Shown in pieces: positions 44,838-57,130 of a DNA stretch of 64,000 nucleotides. The stretch comes from Solen grandis (lineage: Eukaryota; Mollusca; Bivalvia; Adapedonta; Solenidae), in NCBI GenBank assembly GCA_021229015.1, contig CM037787.1, positions 34,485,874 to 34,549,873 on the forward strand, written 5' to 3'. Below the pieces are notes generated by a model that was given only the letters and a program-made list of their open reading frames with translations, searched no databases and was not told the DNA's origin. Position numbers and translations under genes: made by a program. Each line of letters opens with the position of its first letter. Position 1 is the stretch's first letter.

Positions 44838-46100
44838 CTGCAACCATGTTCAATACAGGTTAAAACTATATCTCAACATCTCTGGTCATTAGCAGATGTA
44901 TATTTAAACCCTCTGTTCATGGGTGGTCCAGCACTGGTGTTAAAGCAAATGCAATCATCTAATAGCTTCCTCAATAAATATGAAACAAGAAAATTTGAAA
45001 ATAATTGAGGCTGTCGCAAGTCTTGAACCAGGGATTCTCAGGTAATTAATCGGCACTTCAGCAAATGAGTCACGAAGTCTGCCATAAATAGTTCAACTTG
45101 AGATACCATGTCTGTACTTACTGTGCTACACAATTATTATGCATTTTGTAATCCACTAAATACAGAATGGAATGTACCGTAACTAAAAAAGTGTCTTTGG
45201 CACAAACTGAACCTCTTACAATGCAAAACAATTGTTGTAGAAATTTATTCAATCATATATACATGTAACATAACAGCTATGTACCCTAATGGTCTAATAT
45301 AGCTTAAATTTTATATGGTGATACACTGTGTATCTAAATATTAAACTGTTGGAAACAAACTAGATGTCCAATGGAAATATGTCAAGTTCACTGCCTAAGG
45401 TGCACCTTTCAAATCTAAGTGTGACATTGACCATGGAGCTAGAGACCCTTGAGTGTAACACAGTCTTATTGAGGCAAATCTTACTGCTGAATCATTAAAG
45501 AATCCTTTGATTCAGTGATAAGTTACAGACCTGAAAAACAAATCACCAGGACCTTTCTCCTCTCGGTGTGAGTCAGTGACCAATGCTTAACTTTGAGACT
45601 CAAATCTTGTGCATAACATACCACCATAGTCTCATTATGGTTCATTTTACTGATTAATTATTTGAGAATCCTGTGACCCATGTTAAGTTACAGTCCGGAC
45701 AAGCAAACCCAGCACCATGAAATTTTACCTTTAATGATGACCTTGACACTAAAGTTAGGGACCAAACTCTCAAGCATGGCACTTAATCTTGTAGAGGCAA
45801 AAATTACTGCCAAGTTATTTGATACAGTTCAGACAAGCAAATCAGGATAATGAGATGCACAAGAACAATAACACACTTTCACTGAACAGACATTGTGACT
45901 TCCACAAGCGGGAATCACCAACATTTTGAATGTGATGGGGAACATAATAAACTGATAGACTTCCATCTGCTTTCAATTAATAAACATAATTATCATTAGG
46001 TTTTTTAGATATTTCATGTTTTTATCTTTATATAAAGCAGTGTAGAAAATATCCAAACAAGGTTAGGGAAGATAAGCATGTATTTGTACACTGTACTTAC
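44838..46100. other. GNB5 intron 4
   Basis: No exon or recognised mobile element. Short open frames are chance. Confidence 0.6.
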
Positions 46101-46177
46101 CCACAGGCTACACAGTTCCCAGAAGGTCCATATGCACAAGCCATTACCCAGGTGGTTGGCATGGTAACAGCATGCTC
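46101..46177 (-). CDS. GNB5: GNB5 exon 4
   Basis: 77 bp; acceptor TTGTATAG, donor GTAAGT. Encodes [20 protein letters not shown] then NCVAC plus two bases of a Gly codon. Matches Gbeta5 '[26 protein letters not shown]', a signature of the Gbeta5 branch. WD repeat 2. Confidence 0.93.
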
Positions 46178-46927
46178 CTATACAAAAAAAAGTAATTTAT
46201 TTATCGTCAGGTGATGAAGACAACTGATTGAAAATCATCATAATAGTATTCTTGATTATATAGTATAACTACATGTATAACAAATGTTTGATTATGCCAA
46301 CACTCCAGCATGATGAGATGCAACAGAAGAGGACACAATATATTCAATATAGCTTGACCACCCTTACATATTTGGTATGCAGTAGCTCTGTGAGTAGTGT
46401 CATATAACACCATGACATCAACTTAACTTCCATAGTCAATTTCTTTCTATGTTTCAAACTCCCACATATATATCTTTGCAAATTCTTAGCTTTGAAGTAA
46501 CATATGCAACAGACAGCTATTGCAGGGATCTTCATTATACTGACAATCCTCCTTGGGCTAGCTACTATGCTCAAAACATTAACTCTAATTCATAGGGGTA
46601 ACTAAAACTCATCTGACCTTGTAATGATCAATAATTTATAAATGATTTGAATCTGCTTTAAAAAACTAAATAATAACTCTATCTTTCACAGACATATTGT
46701 GATTGATTAAAAAGAAAAAAAAGTCTCAATAAGCTTATAAACTATTTACAATTATTTTTCATAACACTGAATTGAATTGTATAACTATTGCATTATGTAA
46801 TTTTAACTGATATATGTTTTAACCAATCACTGACTCTTAACATGTTGGTGAGTGCACATTCAAAGTTAAATCCCAATGAATGATCTAAAAGAATGAAGTT
46901 GTCTGAAAACAAAGAAAAAAAAAACAT

Positions 46928-47517
46928 CAAGAGGGCCATGATGGCCCTTAATCGCTCACCTGAGAAATATTGCTTTCAATGGTTTATAATATGAACATAC
47001 TTAAAGTGGGACCAATTTTGACACAGGGCCATGATTAAAAACAAACTTTGGTAATGATCCACTAAACAATGCTGCATGCACAATGCCATATGGTTTCTAC
47101 AAGGTTTTCCCTTTAAGCTTACTGATCTAGCTTTGAAATTAATGGAGCGTGTTCTAGACACCTTCATTCGCAGGATGGTGAACATCGACTCTATGCAGTT
47201 TGGCTTTGTGCCTGGCCAGGGCACCACAGATGCTATCTTCATCTTGAGACAGCTGCAAGAGAAACACTTTGCTGCTAACAAGCCACTGTATCTTGCCTTT
47301 GTGGATCCTACTTTTTCAACCAATCATAATAATTTGTACAATTTTGTTAGAGGACATCATAAGGATGATTCCTGTGAAATTTTGTCAAAATCCCTTCAGC
47401 GGATTAGGAGGAGATGTTGTTTAAAAGAAAAAGCACGGACAGATGGACGGACAACAGATGCCGGACAAAAGGCAATCATAAAAGCTCACCATGAGCATGT
47501 TGTGCTCAGGTGAGCTA
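46928..47517 (+). repeat. GCTCACCTGAG-type repeat carrying an RT fragment
   Basis: Opens AAGAGGGCCATGATGGCCCT then TCGCTCACCTGAG and closes CACCATGAGCATGTTGTGCTCAGGTGAGC. The inner ends GCTCACCTGAG / CTCAGGTGAGC are inverted. Between them about 190 bp come from a LINE reverse transcriptase. It lies in GNB5 intron 3. Confidence 0.85.
47125..47320 (+). mobile_element. RTE-like LINE reverse transcriptase fragment
   Basis: The open frame contains LMERVLDTFIRRMVNIDSMQ then FGFVPGQGTTDAIFILRQLQ and LYLAFVD, RT blocks 2 and 3 up to the first catalytic Asp. It then breaks into GCTCACCTGAG-repeat sequence. Same LINE type as 48680-49435, opposite strand. Confidence 0.82.
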
Positions 47518-48288
47518 ATTATCTAAGCTCTAGGCCTTATGGATTCATAAAAGAAGATTTTCCTATATAACTCTATGTAAAACAAGTAACCCCTGGTGCG
47601 GGGTAATTTATCACCATAGGGCTATGATTTGAACAATCTTGGTAATGAACCATTAGATGATGCTACATACCAAATATCTTAGCTCTTGGCCTTATGGTTT
47701 CATAGGAGAAGATTTTTAAAGTTAATCCTATATAAGTCTATGTAAAACAAGTGACCCCCGGGGCAGGGCCAATTCTAACCCCAGGGTCATAATTTGAACA
47801 ACTTTTGTAGAGATTCACTAGACAATGCTACACGCCAAATATCTTAGCTCTAGGCCTTATTGTCTCATAGAAGAAGATTTTTAAAGTTTTTCACTATATA
47901 AACCTATGAAAAATAAAATGACCCCTGGGGCGGGGCCAATTTTGACCCCAGGATCATAAGACAATTCTACATACCAATTATTAAAGCTCTAGGCCTTACA
48001 GTTTTGCAGGAGAAGATTTTCTAAGATTGCATTTTAAAAATCTATTTTTAGCTCCTGTGACCTACTTATTCACCCAATCAAAATAATTTGAACAACTTTG
48101 ATAGAGGTCATGATAAGGATGATTCCTGTGAAGTTTGGTCAAAATCCATCCAGTGGTTTAGGAGGAGAAGTTGTTTAAAGGAAAAGTTGACGCAAGACTC
48201 ACGCACAGACAGACGGATGGACGATGGACGCCGGACAAAAGGTGATCACTAAAGCTCACCATGAGCACGTTGTGCTCAGGTGAGCTAA
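47518..48288 (+). repeat. GCTCACCTGAG-type repeat, second unit with internal subrepeats
   Basis: Four or so subrepeats of about 130-150 bp with AGCTCTAGGCCTTATGGTTTC, AAAACAAGTGACCCC and GGGGCGGGGCCAATTTTGACC-type words. Ends GACGCCGGACAAAAGG then GTGCTCAGGTGAGC, like the preceding unit. Confidence 0.85.
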
Positions 48289-48292
48289 AAAA

Positions 48293-48520
48293 ACAAGTGC
48301 TATTTTCTACTGAATGCCATGCCCCCAGGGGTGCCTCAGACACTGGAGATCAGTGTCATTTGAAGGTCAAGGCCATCTGGTCAGTATAGTTCATCAAGGT
48401 GCATGCACTGTAGATGGAAGGACTTCCGTGTTATAGTCAAGGTTAAAATTTTCTGGCAAACAGACAAACAATCAGACCAAAAGCAATATGCCCCGATCTA
48501 TCGATCCTGGGGCATGAAAA
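48293..48520 (+). repeat. Short repeat (AAGTGCTATTTTCTACTGAA ... GATCCTGGGGCATGAAAAA)
   Basis: A discrete 228 bp unit with an A-rich end, directly abutting the preceding repeat. It has the look of a separate dispersed element; only one copy is in the window. Confidence 0.5.
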
Positions 48521-48679
48521 AATCCATTTTGTAAATAACTATACATTCAGGCAAAGTTAAAAGGGCCTTAACTATGTAATAAATTGATAAGCATGCTCCA
48601 ACATACTGTTTACAACAGTTACTACCCTTGATGGTAATTAATAAATTAGTAACGAAAGTTACAAAGACTTGACTTGATT

Positions 48680-49435
48680 ATGATTTTCAACTGCCGCAGG
48701 TGTCCCAGGTTCTGGGGTAGGCAGCAGGCAGCTTCAGTGTCTAAGCTCTCTCCCAAGCATCTCTGTTGTAAGGATCAGTGTTGGCCAGATTGCACATTTT
48801 CAGGTGGGCCTGGTCTTCCTGGGTCTACCATGTCTTCTGCATCCAGCAATCACCATGATGCTCTTGACTGTATTGATGGATAATGTAGCATGCCACTGAA
48901 GATCTGAAGCTGCATGCACACAAGTTTCACTTCCATGCAGTAAAGCAGAGTGAACACAGGCAGAGAACATTTTTCCTCAGACAGGAAGGAGTTTCTTGAA
49001 TTTCCCCCATGCAAAACCACATTTGGTAATGATGGCTAACTTCCATCCTCCACTGGCATATCACCTAGATAGCAAAAACTTGATTCCACATCCAGCCAAG
49101 TTTGATTCTTATCCATTTGAGAGACTGGTCTCCCATCAATTGGACATGTCTTATCATGACATCCTGGACACACATATACAGTCTGGAATAGGGAAAAGTC
49201 TGCTGCTGCACTTCATATGCACCCAAAGATTCCACTGAGAGCACTCAATTGCATTAACACCGACTCCCTTCCTACACAGAGTGCAGGGGAAAGTGCCTGA
49301 GCCTCTGAGAAGATCAATCCCAAGGCCAGACACTGTAAACTCTGTTCATGTTGACTCTTAAACCCTTGTTTTCTAAGCCCTCCTTCCAAGTCTTTAAGTT
49401 TAGTAATACACTTCTCCAGTAAGTCAGCCATGTGA
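48680..49435 (-). mobile_element. RTE-like LINE, 3' part of the RT and C-terminus
   Basis: Minus-strand frames in order: KLKDLEGGLRKQGFKSQHEQ (RT thumb side, cf. 'LK.WK.GLE.KGL.VN..KT') at about 49330-49410; a decayed zinc-finger segment 'CALC..GVGVNAI.CSQC..WVH' at about 49225-49290; and the C-terminal 'GRPRK.....DP..RDAWR' and 'PGTPAAVENQN' style end at about 48685-48840. Heavily shifted between frames. In GNB5 intron 3. Confidence 0.75.
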
Positions 49436-49547
49436 TATGCAGTTCAAGTACAGATGTGTGCATAAGAAAATATATATGTGAACTTGTCACAAAACATCAT
49501 TATCAATTTTAAGAAATTGATTTTAAAATTTGGTGGTTGAAACATAC

Positions 49548-49589
49548 CTTGTTCGTTGTGAATGCATCCCAGACCAGCATCTTGCCATC
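49548..49589 (-). CDS. GNB5: GNB5 exon 3
   Basis: 42 bp micro-exon encoding DGKMLVWDAFTTNK, phase 0/0, between TTTTCAG and GTATGT. It is the end of WD blade 1 and matches Gbeta5 'DGKVIVWDSFTTNK'. Confidence 0.93.
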
Positions 49590-50204
49590 CTGAAAATGTT
49601 TAAAGTATGTATCATATACAGAACTTGCTCAAGTCATTCAAGGTATTACAGAAAAGTGTTCCTACCATTACATATTATTAATAACTGTATGGCCAAAACA
49701 TATCAAGGAAGATGATGATTTTTATTGATTTGTTAGTCACTGAAAGACTAAGGTGTCTGGTTAGCATAGTGTTAAACAGCAATAAATAAAGGCACTGGCT
49801 TTTCACAAATGCAATCCATGATCATTGTATGTCGAAGGTTAATTGTCACCAGTGGGTGGATACTACATGCATTTTGACCAGGTACTCCAGTTTCCTCCCA
49901 TACCAAGGACTAAGTGAACGCCACCAGCAGTGCCGAAAATGTTCATACATGTATGCAGTATTACTTTATGTCCAATCATTGTAAATATAAATATGTTTTT
50001 AAGAAAATGAGGGACATGTTTCTTGTTCACTGTGCTTTCATGATTAATCAGTCATCAAAAATATATCCTGCTGAGTGTTATTTCAATTTAATGCCTATTA
50101 TTTTCTTTTCTTTCCTTGACTAAATCTTGAAACAATGCTCTTATAAGTAATGTCTTCATTGTCTTTTTGATCAACCACTTAAGGAAAACATATTGCGTTT
50201 GATT
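49590..50204. other. GNB5 intron 2, left part
   Basis: No exon or recognised element. Confidence 0.5.
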
Positions 50205-50447
50205 TTAACCCTTTCCCTCATAGAGGAAACCATGAAACGACCTATGCGAACAACATAAAACCAGATCAGCCTGCGAGTAACTCACAGGCTGATCAGGTTT
50301 TATGCTGTTTCGCTGCTCCTCAGTGGTCTGGAAATGAGGACTTTATAATTAAATTTGGTAAGGTTTAACTGTGGTTTTCTGCAGATCAGGCTTTATGTGG
50401 TACCTATTGAATGCGTCAAAATGAGTCTATATGAGGGAAAGGGTTAA
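50205..50447 (+). mobile_element. TTAA-bounded MITE, copy 6
   Basis: 243 bp, TTAACCCTTTCCCTCATAG to GAGGGAAAGGGTTAA, complete, in GNB5 intron 2 about 60 bp from exon 2. Confidence 0.9.
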
Positions 50448-50506
50448 GAACCATGTTTATGAAAGCCTCTTAACAAAAACAAAACAAACTGAAAATGGTG
50501 TTTTAC

Positions 50507-50643
50507 CTGTGAAGAACTGACAATATGTCGTTTGTCAGTGGACCAGTCCATGCAAAGAACCTTTCCTTGATGACCCTTTAGATGGCGCCTCTGCTTCATG
50601 CTAAAATTCTGTATTGAATCCACCTTTGCCGCTGCTTTGTACA
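50507..50643 (-). CDS. GNB5: GNB5 exon 2
   Basis: 137 bp; acceptor TTACACAG, donor GTAAAA. Joined to exon 1 it reads ...KDVE-MYKAAAKVDSIQNFS, then MKQRRHLKGHQGKVLCMDWS and DKRHIVSSSQ, against Gbeta5 '[31 protein letters not shown]'. Contains the GH...LCMDW core of WD repeat 1. Note: without exon 1 this exon can look like an independent start, because the split ATG is completed across the intron. Confidence 0.93.
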
Positions 50644-51598
50644 CTGTGTAAGAATTGCAATATTTTTATGAAGGATTTGAAAAAATATACCAAACCAAGA
50701 CTATAACTTGTGGCCTGTAGCATACAATGCCAGCATTCTACTAGTCACAGAGCGAGACATACGAAAGCCCCATGAGTTATATAATATAACCAAGTACACC
50801 TGAAAGTCAAAGTTCCAGTGAGTTAACACTTAAATATTATTTCAATTAAAAATTAAAACACATATTCAGATAATATTATTTGACTTATCATGTCAAGAAA
50901 ACTAACTTTGCATATTACTGTATGCAAGTTTACACTAGCATACTAGTATAAAGTATACAGCAGTTTAGGTCTCTCACTAACTACAGGTTTCAGGATCCTA
51001 ATAAGTGATGATATTCCTGAGAATTGTTTGGTCATTACTGTATACAATGACATTAATGGCCTACTTGTTTTAATTTTAGTTCCCATGGTGTAACTGTACA
51101 GGCTTTTAAGGACAGTACACGTATCTCTTCAAGTTTTGACCTTGTAACACATGTAAATTCACCATCTTTGTGCTTCTATGAAGATAGTATTGTTAATGTG
51201 TAAAGTCAATTCTGGAGATTTTTAACATAACTACCGGTATCAGGGACTAGGATTTTTTTTTTTTGATGTATAATTTGGCATGGTTGTGACACTTGTTACA
51301 TCTTCCACAAAAATCTATATGACAATTACAAAAGTGACATCATTTCATTTCTATGTGACATTTTCTGTTAGAACTACTGTAACCTCACAGTAACACAGTT
51401 TATGTGTTCATTGCTGCCTCCTGCAAACTAGCTGCCCCATTATATTACCAGCAAATCTCAATGTAGTCCTATAAAATTAAATAAGCCATAGCGTATCAAT
51501 CCTTGTTCTTGATACGCTATGTCATATGACTCACTGATGTTTATTGTAGCAAACTCGGTGTGAATTCGAATGCGTGACATTTTCATTTATAATAAGTA
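50644..51598. other. GNB5 intron 1, left part
   Basis: No exon seen. A palindrome at 51487-51521. Confidence 0.5.
51487..51521. repeat. Short perfect palindrome
   Basis: CATAGCGTATCAA and TTGATACGCTATG with a 9 bp loop. Confidence 0.7.
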
Positions 51599-53195
51599 CA
51601 GGGCTCTCCTTTGACCCGAGCTCCCGGGTTTTGACCCGGGAGATTTCTCAATGACGCTTATTTGACCCGGGGTAAAATTGTACCAAGCGTCATTTTGACC
51701 CGGGGCAATAACAGCTGGTGCGTCAATACCAACAGATCAGTCGATCATAACTGTACCGCCTCAAACAGATTACGTGATCAGTAAGTGCAACTGACCCCCC
51801 ATTGACTCGTTATCACTGTCAGTTACTCTAATTAGCCTAATAAATTCTCGTATTGCTTCGGCAATCTTCGTATACACCACTACATGTAATCGCCGATTGC
51901 GTAACCAATCTAATTACAAATTCCCGTATTGCGTCGGCAATCTTCGTGAACTCTGTTAGCTTCTGTACACGAGGTTGCTGGATCCCGTTTTTACGACGTG
52001 AGAAAGATTAAAGGCAAGGAACCATGACAAAATGTGTTTACTTCCTATGGATGTTACTCAGGTTAATTACCAATCGGAATCGGCTGGAATTTTTATTGTT
52101 TGATAATAACAAATAGTTTAATGGCAGTACTTTAACCATGCTGGTTTAAATGAAATGTGTGATGATTGTAACAAATAGGTATGATTAGTCTGTCAACTGA
52201 AAATATTGGACCAAAACCGAAAGTAGATCGACTCTTACAGAATCAAACAAGGTTTAAAAAACAAAACAAAAAAACACATAATGATGAAGGTAAGTAAAAC
52301 TTTTATTTTTCCTTAGCTATCTTTCTGTATTGAATAACTGATAATGATTTGAGCAATTATGTTTTAATATGCCTGGATATTTATCTATGTAATTTTGAAT
52401 GATATTGGTCAGATTTTTTTGACTCTTGAAAATATGCCATTACCAAATATCATCTTTTGTTTTCTACTTTAAATAAAAAAAATATTGCAGCAGTCATTTT
52501 CTTTCCACATTAAGGGAATAACTTTTTCACCATTTTTTTAAAAATAAAACTTAGATTTTCTAGAATTTATAAATTAAATTATCCTGTTTACGTTTGAAAT
52601 TGACAACAGTTTATTATGATGACTTGGACTATTCCATGATAAAAATGCAGCTTCCCAATGTGACTACACTTCTATGTAATGGAACAGATTATAATTTTTA
52701 TTTTCATTTATTTTTTGGTTGACTATTTTTCAGGAGTTTCCAGTCACATGCTTTGTGTTTCATTGTGAAATAATCTGTCATTGATGGCCCAGAATGAACT
52801 CATCACCATTCAGCAGGAGAAAGGGGGCTACCTTCCTAGAGAACAAATCATCAGCATACGCCATTGTCCAGATATTTATTATATTCTTGTGTTTTGTATG
52901 CAATATTATAGAAATAAATTTAATTTTCATTTTGTTTTGTTTTGATTTAAAACAGGATTACTTTTAATCAGAACACTTATTGCAAATAATATGTACATAC
53001 AATAAACAAGTATATATTATATACAAACTTTGTTAATCAAAACATGTATATCGCTACATGTAAAATTTGTGACATATTACGATCTAAGCGAAATACTGTA
53101 AATTTTATTTGACTCTTAAGAAATTGTTTTGACTCTTGAAAATTTGGCCCCAAGAGTCAATGACTCTTGGGTTTCAAAGACTATGGAGAGCCCTG
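51599..53195. mobile_element. 1.6 kb non-autonomous DNA transposon, CAGGG...CCCTG ends
   Basis: Terminal inverted repeats CAGGGCTCTCC / GGAGAGCCCTG, flanked on both sides by AAGTA (51594-51598 and 53196-53200), a likely 5 bp target duplication. Near the left end a TTTGACCCGGG word repeats; near the right end a TTTTGACTCTTGAAAATTTGG-type word repeats, so each subterminal region has its own short repeats. No transposase frame. CAGGG termini are common in hAT, but hAT makes 8 bp duplications, so the superfamily is open. Confidence 0.72.
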
Positions 53196-53200
53196 AAGTA

Positions 53201-54976
53201 TAAAAATCAACAATTAAATTCATTATGAAAACCCATTACACCTATGACAGACAATTATTTACAACATTTGTTAAGGAAATTGTAAAACACTGACATTAAG
53301 AAGGTGAAATACTTGATCAAAAACAACACATTTTTGTTTTTCTTTTATACCCTCCATTACCTATAATGAAAAAAAGAGTGTTCTATACTTCAAAATAAGA
53401 TGAGTTCGGGTTAAACTGGAAACATAAATTCAAGGTCAAAGAAGATTATTCATGTTGTTTAGAGTTTGGAAAATGAATTTCCAAGTTTTTGGTATTACTG
53501 CAAAGATTTTTTTTGCATTTTGCAATATATTTGATGTAAAACAACCACTGATTTATTATTTTGTTTTAATGCTCTTTTTGGTTTTGTGAATGGCAGCAGT
53601 GCTGGAACCAGTCTCATTAAAACCATATTCCAACTGATGCTGGCTAGGTCAGATTTTATTAGATTGCATTAAAAGTCAACTCAATTTGACATTTGATTAG
53701 CCAACTTCAAAATGTTTGCATAGATACAAAGACCTATTAGTTTATTATTTTGATGGGAATAACTTTGTGAATATTCGCAAGTTAAAGGCAACAAATGGAA
53801 CTTTAAATTATGCAGATATCACCAAGGTATTCCCATTTTCAAATTCAAACTGTTTTGAAATGTGCATTCTGTCAACTTGAGATAACATTTCATGGGATAT
53901 TGTCAGATCTTTGTAGCATAAAGCTTTGGAGCTGATTTTAATGAGACGTGCTGAAATAAATACTACAACCACATTGAACATTATGAATAATCAAAGGCTT
54001 ATACTATATAATATTTGTAAGTTGCCTGTCTTGAAAATTTGGACTGAAACAAACTATTCTGACCCTTAACTGAGAGTGGTGAAATATGCGTGGATGATTT
54101 TTTTTTTTAAATGACTAAAAAGTAGGAATTGATTTAGGTGAATGAGAATTGTCTCGCTCATCAATGTAAATTACCAATGCAAAATTTCAGCAAAGTGAAT
54201 AACTATTAATAAGTAGGTTATTGTTACCTTTTGAAAAAAAAAGGTTTATTAAATATAAAAAATAAGATAGTGTTATATATATCAATGAATGAGAAATGTC
54301 TCACTTAACATCATTAATTTGCCTATATTTATTTCACTAAATATTTTTTGCAATTCAGTATATTTTACACAACACTGATTTACATAGCAAGATCATGGAC
54401 TAATGACAACATCATTTGATATGTCAACTACAAAAGGCTTTTTGACATTGTAATGAAAATATTTCAAGTTTAAAAGTGTTCAGTTCACAAGCTTTTGTGT
54501 TTTATTTCTGGATAAGTGTTTCTGTGTCAACAGCTAATAGATACTTTTAGGGTATTGCTACATTAACCTATATGGGAAGCCATAAGACTTTGCATATCTG
54601 ATGGAAGTAAAAATGTTGAAGGTGAATTATGATATGCAAAGGCTTAAGACTGACCCTACCCAACGTTGCATAAAATTAGCATGTCGGGAAATACAATTAA
54701 TGATACAAGATTGGGGCAGTACCAAAGAGGAACCATTAGTTCTTTTGTCACTTCATTACTGACGGAGTAAATAATTAAGGGAATTCTGCTAGAGATTTAA
54801 AAGAGAAGTATGCTCATAGCATTCTTCAATAATTCATGGTTGAACCGTTATCAATCTCAAAATTTTTCGTAATCTTTGACATTACTTTTCAATAAATGTA
54901 AACAGGAAATACTTTAACATCATTCATCCTAAAAATGAATTTCGTAGGAATATCAAATTCATATGAAGATCATTAC
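53201..54976. other. GNB5 intron 1, right part
   Basis: AT-rich; no exon or recognised repeat. Confidence 0.5.
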
Positions 54977-55094
54977 TTTCAACATCTTTTAGTTTAGCCT
55001 TTTCCTCTTCTAAACGTTTCTTCAATTCATCAGCTTCCCTCTGTAACGCTTCTAAAGTGTCCTGATTATCAATTTTGAGTACCTCTGTCGCCAT
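54977..55094 (-). CDS. GNB5: G protein subunit beta-5 (GNB5), exon 1; gene partial
   Basis: Start exon of Gbeta5, the divergent Gbeta that pairs with R7-family RGS proteins through their GGL domain and controls Gi/o signalling kinetics in neurons. ATG in strong context (AAG before, G after). Encodes MATEVLKIDNQDTLEALQRE then ADELKKRLEEEKAKLKDVE, an N-terminal coiled coil, aligning with human '[24 protein letters not shown]'. Ends at a GTAATG donor after one base of a codon (phase 1), matching exon 2. Exons 1-5 (this, 50507-50643, 49548-49589, 46101-46177, 44708-44837) give about 168 of roughly 350 residues; blades 3-7 are missing at the gap. Gbeta1-4 are excluded by LKGHxxKVLCMDW and TWVMACAY. 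Confidence 0.93.
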
Positions 55095-56339
55095 CTTGAA
55101 TATTTACGAGCCGGTGCATAATAACTACACGATTATGAGATACACACGGCATGAGGATTGGTAGTCATCAAGAGATAGAGGTACATAAAACTCATTAATA
55201 TCTAGGTTAAAGTCCAGTGCATTTGAAGTGAAAAACAAAGAGAAAGTCATACCTAATAACAATTCAACTACAATACTTAAGGAAAAGGTTTAGGATTATA
55301 TCAAACGAAATGGGCCTTCTTAGCTGCGATGAAAATCAGCTACGTTTTAGCATTTTCAATAAGAGGAAAATAAAGAAAACAAGGAAGAAATTTACATTAA
55401 TGTAAACTCTTTTTTTCTTCGCGAATATTCAATTATCTCTCTTCAATAACATACAGATTTTTTAATATAAGTATTATCGCCGGCCCAGGGCGATCAAATG
55501 GAGAGTGGATGCTGCAGGAATCAAATCAAATGGAGGGTGGGATGCTGCAGGGTTTAGGAAAATTTGTACGAAAACATTTCATTAACATTTATCCTGTAAC
55601 GGCCACTCGGTATTGGAATGTATCTGTTATTATGATATCAATACAAACTGATTCACAACATTTTTGAACACACAGTTTTCATCTTATCGACTTAAAATGT
55701 CGCTTTTGACACTAACTGCCCTTTTTGAATATTTACAGCAATTCAATAGTTCCCCTCTTTTGGTGTTGTTTTAAAAGGCTCAATGAATTTAAACATGCTT
55801 GGTTTGCGTGTATAAAATTTTCAATAAAGTTATTTCTGAATGATTCGTAAGCTTTACATCTGTTCATTTGTATTACAACACTGACATTTCTTTCTCACGA
55901 GGTAACCTGTTTTTGCCACGTCTATTTTGTTAAATTCGCAACTTATGTGAAGAAAGTCTTAACCTTGATAAATAAAGCAAAACTCGTCTTGGAATATTTT
56001 TTTTCCAAAATAAGTCAGGTTTCAAGTGTTTATAGAGAACATTCAAAACTGTAATTCTATCAATATGTTATTTATCCGAAGGAAGTCGTATTAACTACGA
56101 CTGTCCCGAGGACGATAACAGGGCCAATATCAAATCACTTATTTAATGACAATTTTATTACCTCTTTAGCAAATCAAATTGCAGGAAAAGCAGGGCTGAT
56201 AAATAATATCACTTTCGGCCCTTTAATTGTCCGACAGTTATATTTTTTTATCGGCCCGCTTATTGAGATCGTCAGTGTGTTATTGAAAAGGCCTCTTTAA
56301 ATGTTATAGGGCACATAAATAATAGTCATATAATAATAG
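55095..56339. other. GNB5 5' flank
   Basis: Presumed 5' UTR and promoter side. No TATA box or other motif I would defend. Two near-identical words (CAAATGGAG.GTGG.ATGCTGCAGG) lie in tandem at about 55496-55550. Confidence 0.35.
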
Positions 56340-57130
56340 AGAATAAAAAGCAAAAATAGCATCTGCCGTACTCCTCCCCTTTCTGAATCCGAACTGTGCA
56401 TCCGATATAATATCATTTGCACTTCACCATTTATCTAATCTAGCATTTTAAAATACTAATAAATAATTTCCCCAAATTACTAAGTAATGTTACCCCTCTA
56501 TACTTATCTAGCTCCTTCCTATTTCCCTTTTCTTGTAATGGAATTATGAAACCTTCAGCCCAGCTATCTGGGAAATTCACAGAATTTAAAGTGATATTAA
56601 AAATATCAGTTACATGCCCCCCCCCCCCATTATGTCTACAGACCCTGTCATGTATAAGTCATTTAATATGTTATCATTTGAACAATTTGCTTTATTACGT
56701 TTTATTTATTGCTATTTCAACTTCATGTAATGCAATAGGTTCATTTAATTCTGGAAAAATGGAAAAGTAGGATTATTCAAATTAAAATTATTTCTGTCAA
56801 TAAAACTTTCAATAAGAGGGTACGTTAGATTGTGATTTAATTTCATTAAATACCTTTTTTCAAAATGTACTTTAAAGCTTTATAAACTAGGCAAATCTTT
56901 CTCCCTCTGCTTGAGTTGTTTTTGATTTTTGTCTTTTTTGTTCATATAGCTAATACAGAAATATGACTATCTTTTGAAGTTTACCAATCTTTTGAAATAT
57001 ATCTTAGTATCACAATGTAACGATCTATTTATTTCTGTCCTGTTTTTGTTGAAAACCCCTAATGCTTGCTCATACTGTTGTTTTGCTTCCACACACACAC
57101 TCACGTTCAAACCACTTGTCACTTCCTCGA
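56340..57130 (-). mobile_element. LINE fragment, inverted 5' part (linker and RT fingers)
   Basis: Minus-strand frames, reading from 57130 down: a linker with WFERECVCGSK; EALGVFNKNRTEIN; a LNEPIALHEVEIAINKT segment near 56720; SWAEGFIIPLQEKGNRKELD then KYRGVTLLSNLGKLF (RT block 1) at about 56470-56570; and the decayed 'FGFRKGRST' block near 56380. Stops abound. It faces the plus-strand C-terminal part at 57485. Confidence 0.8.
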
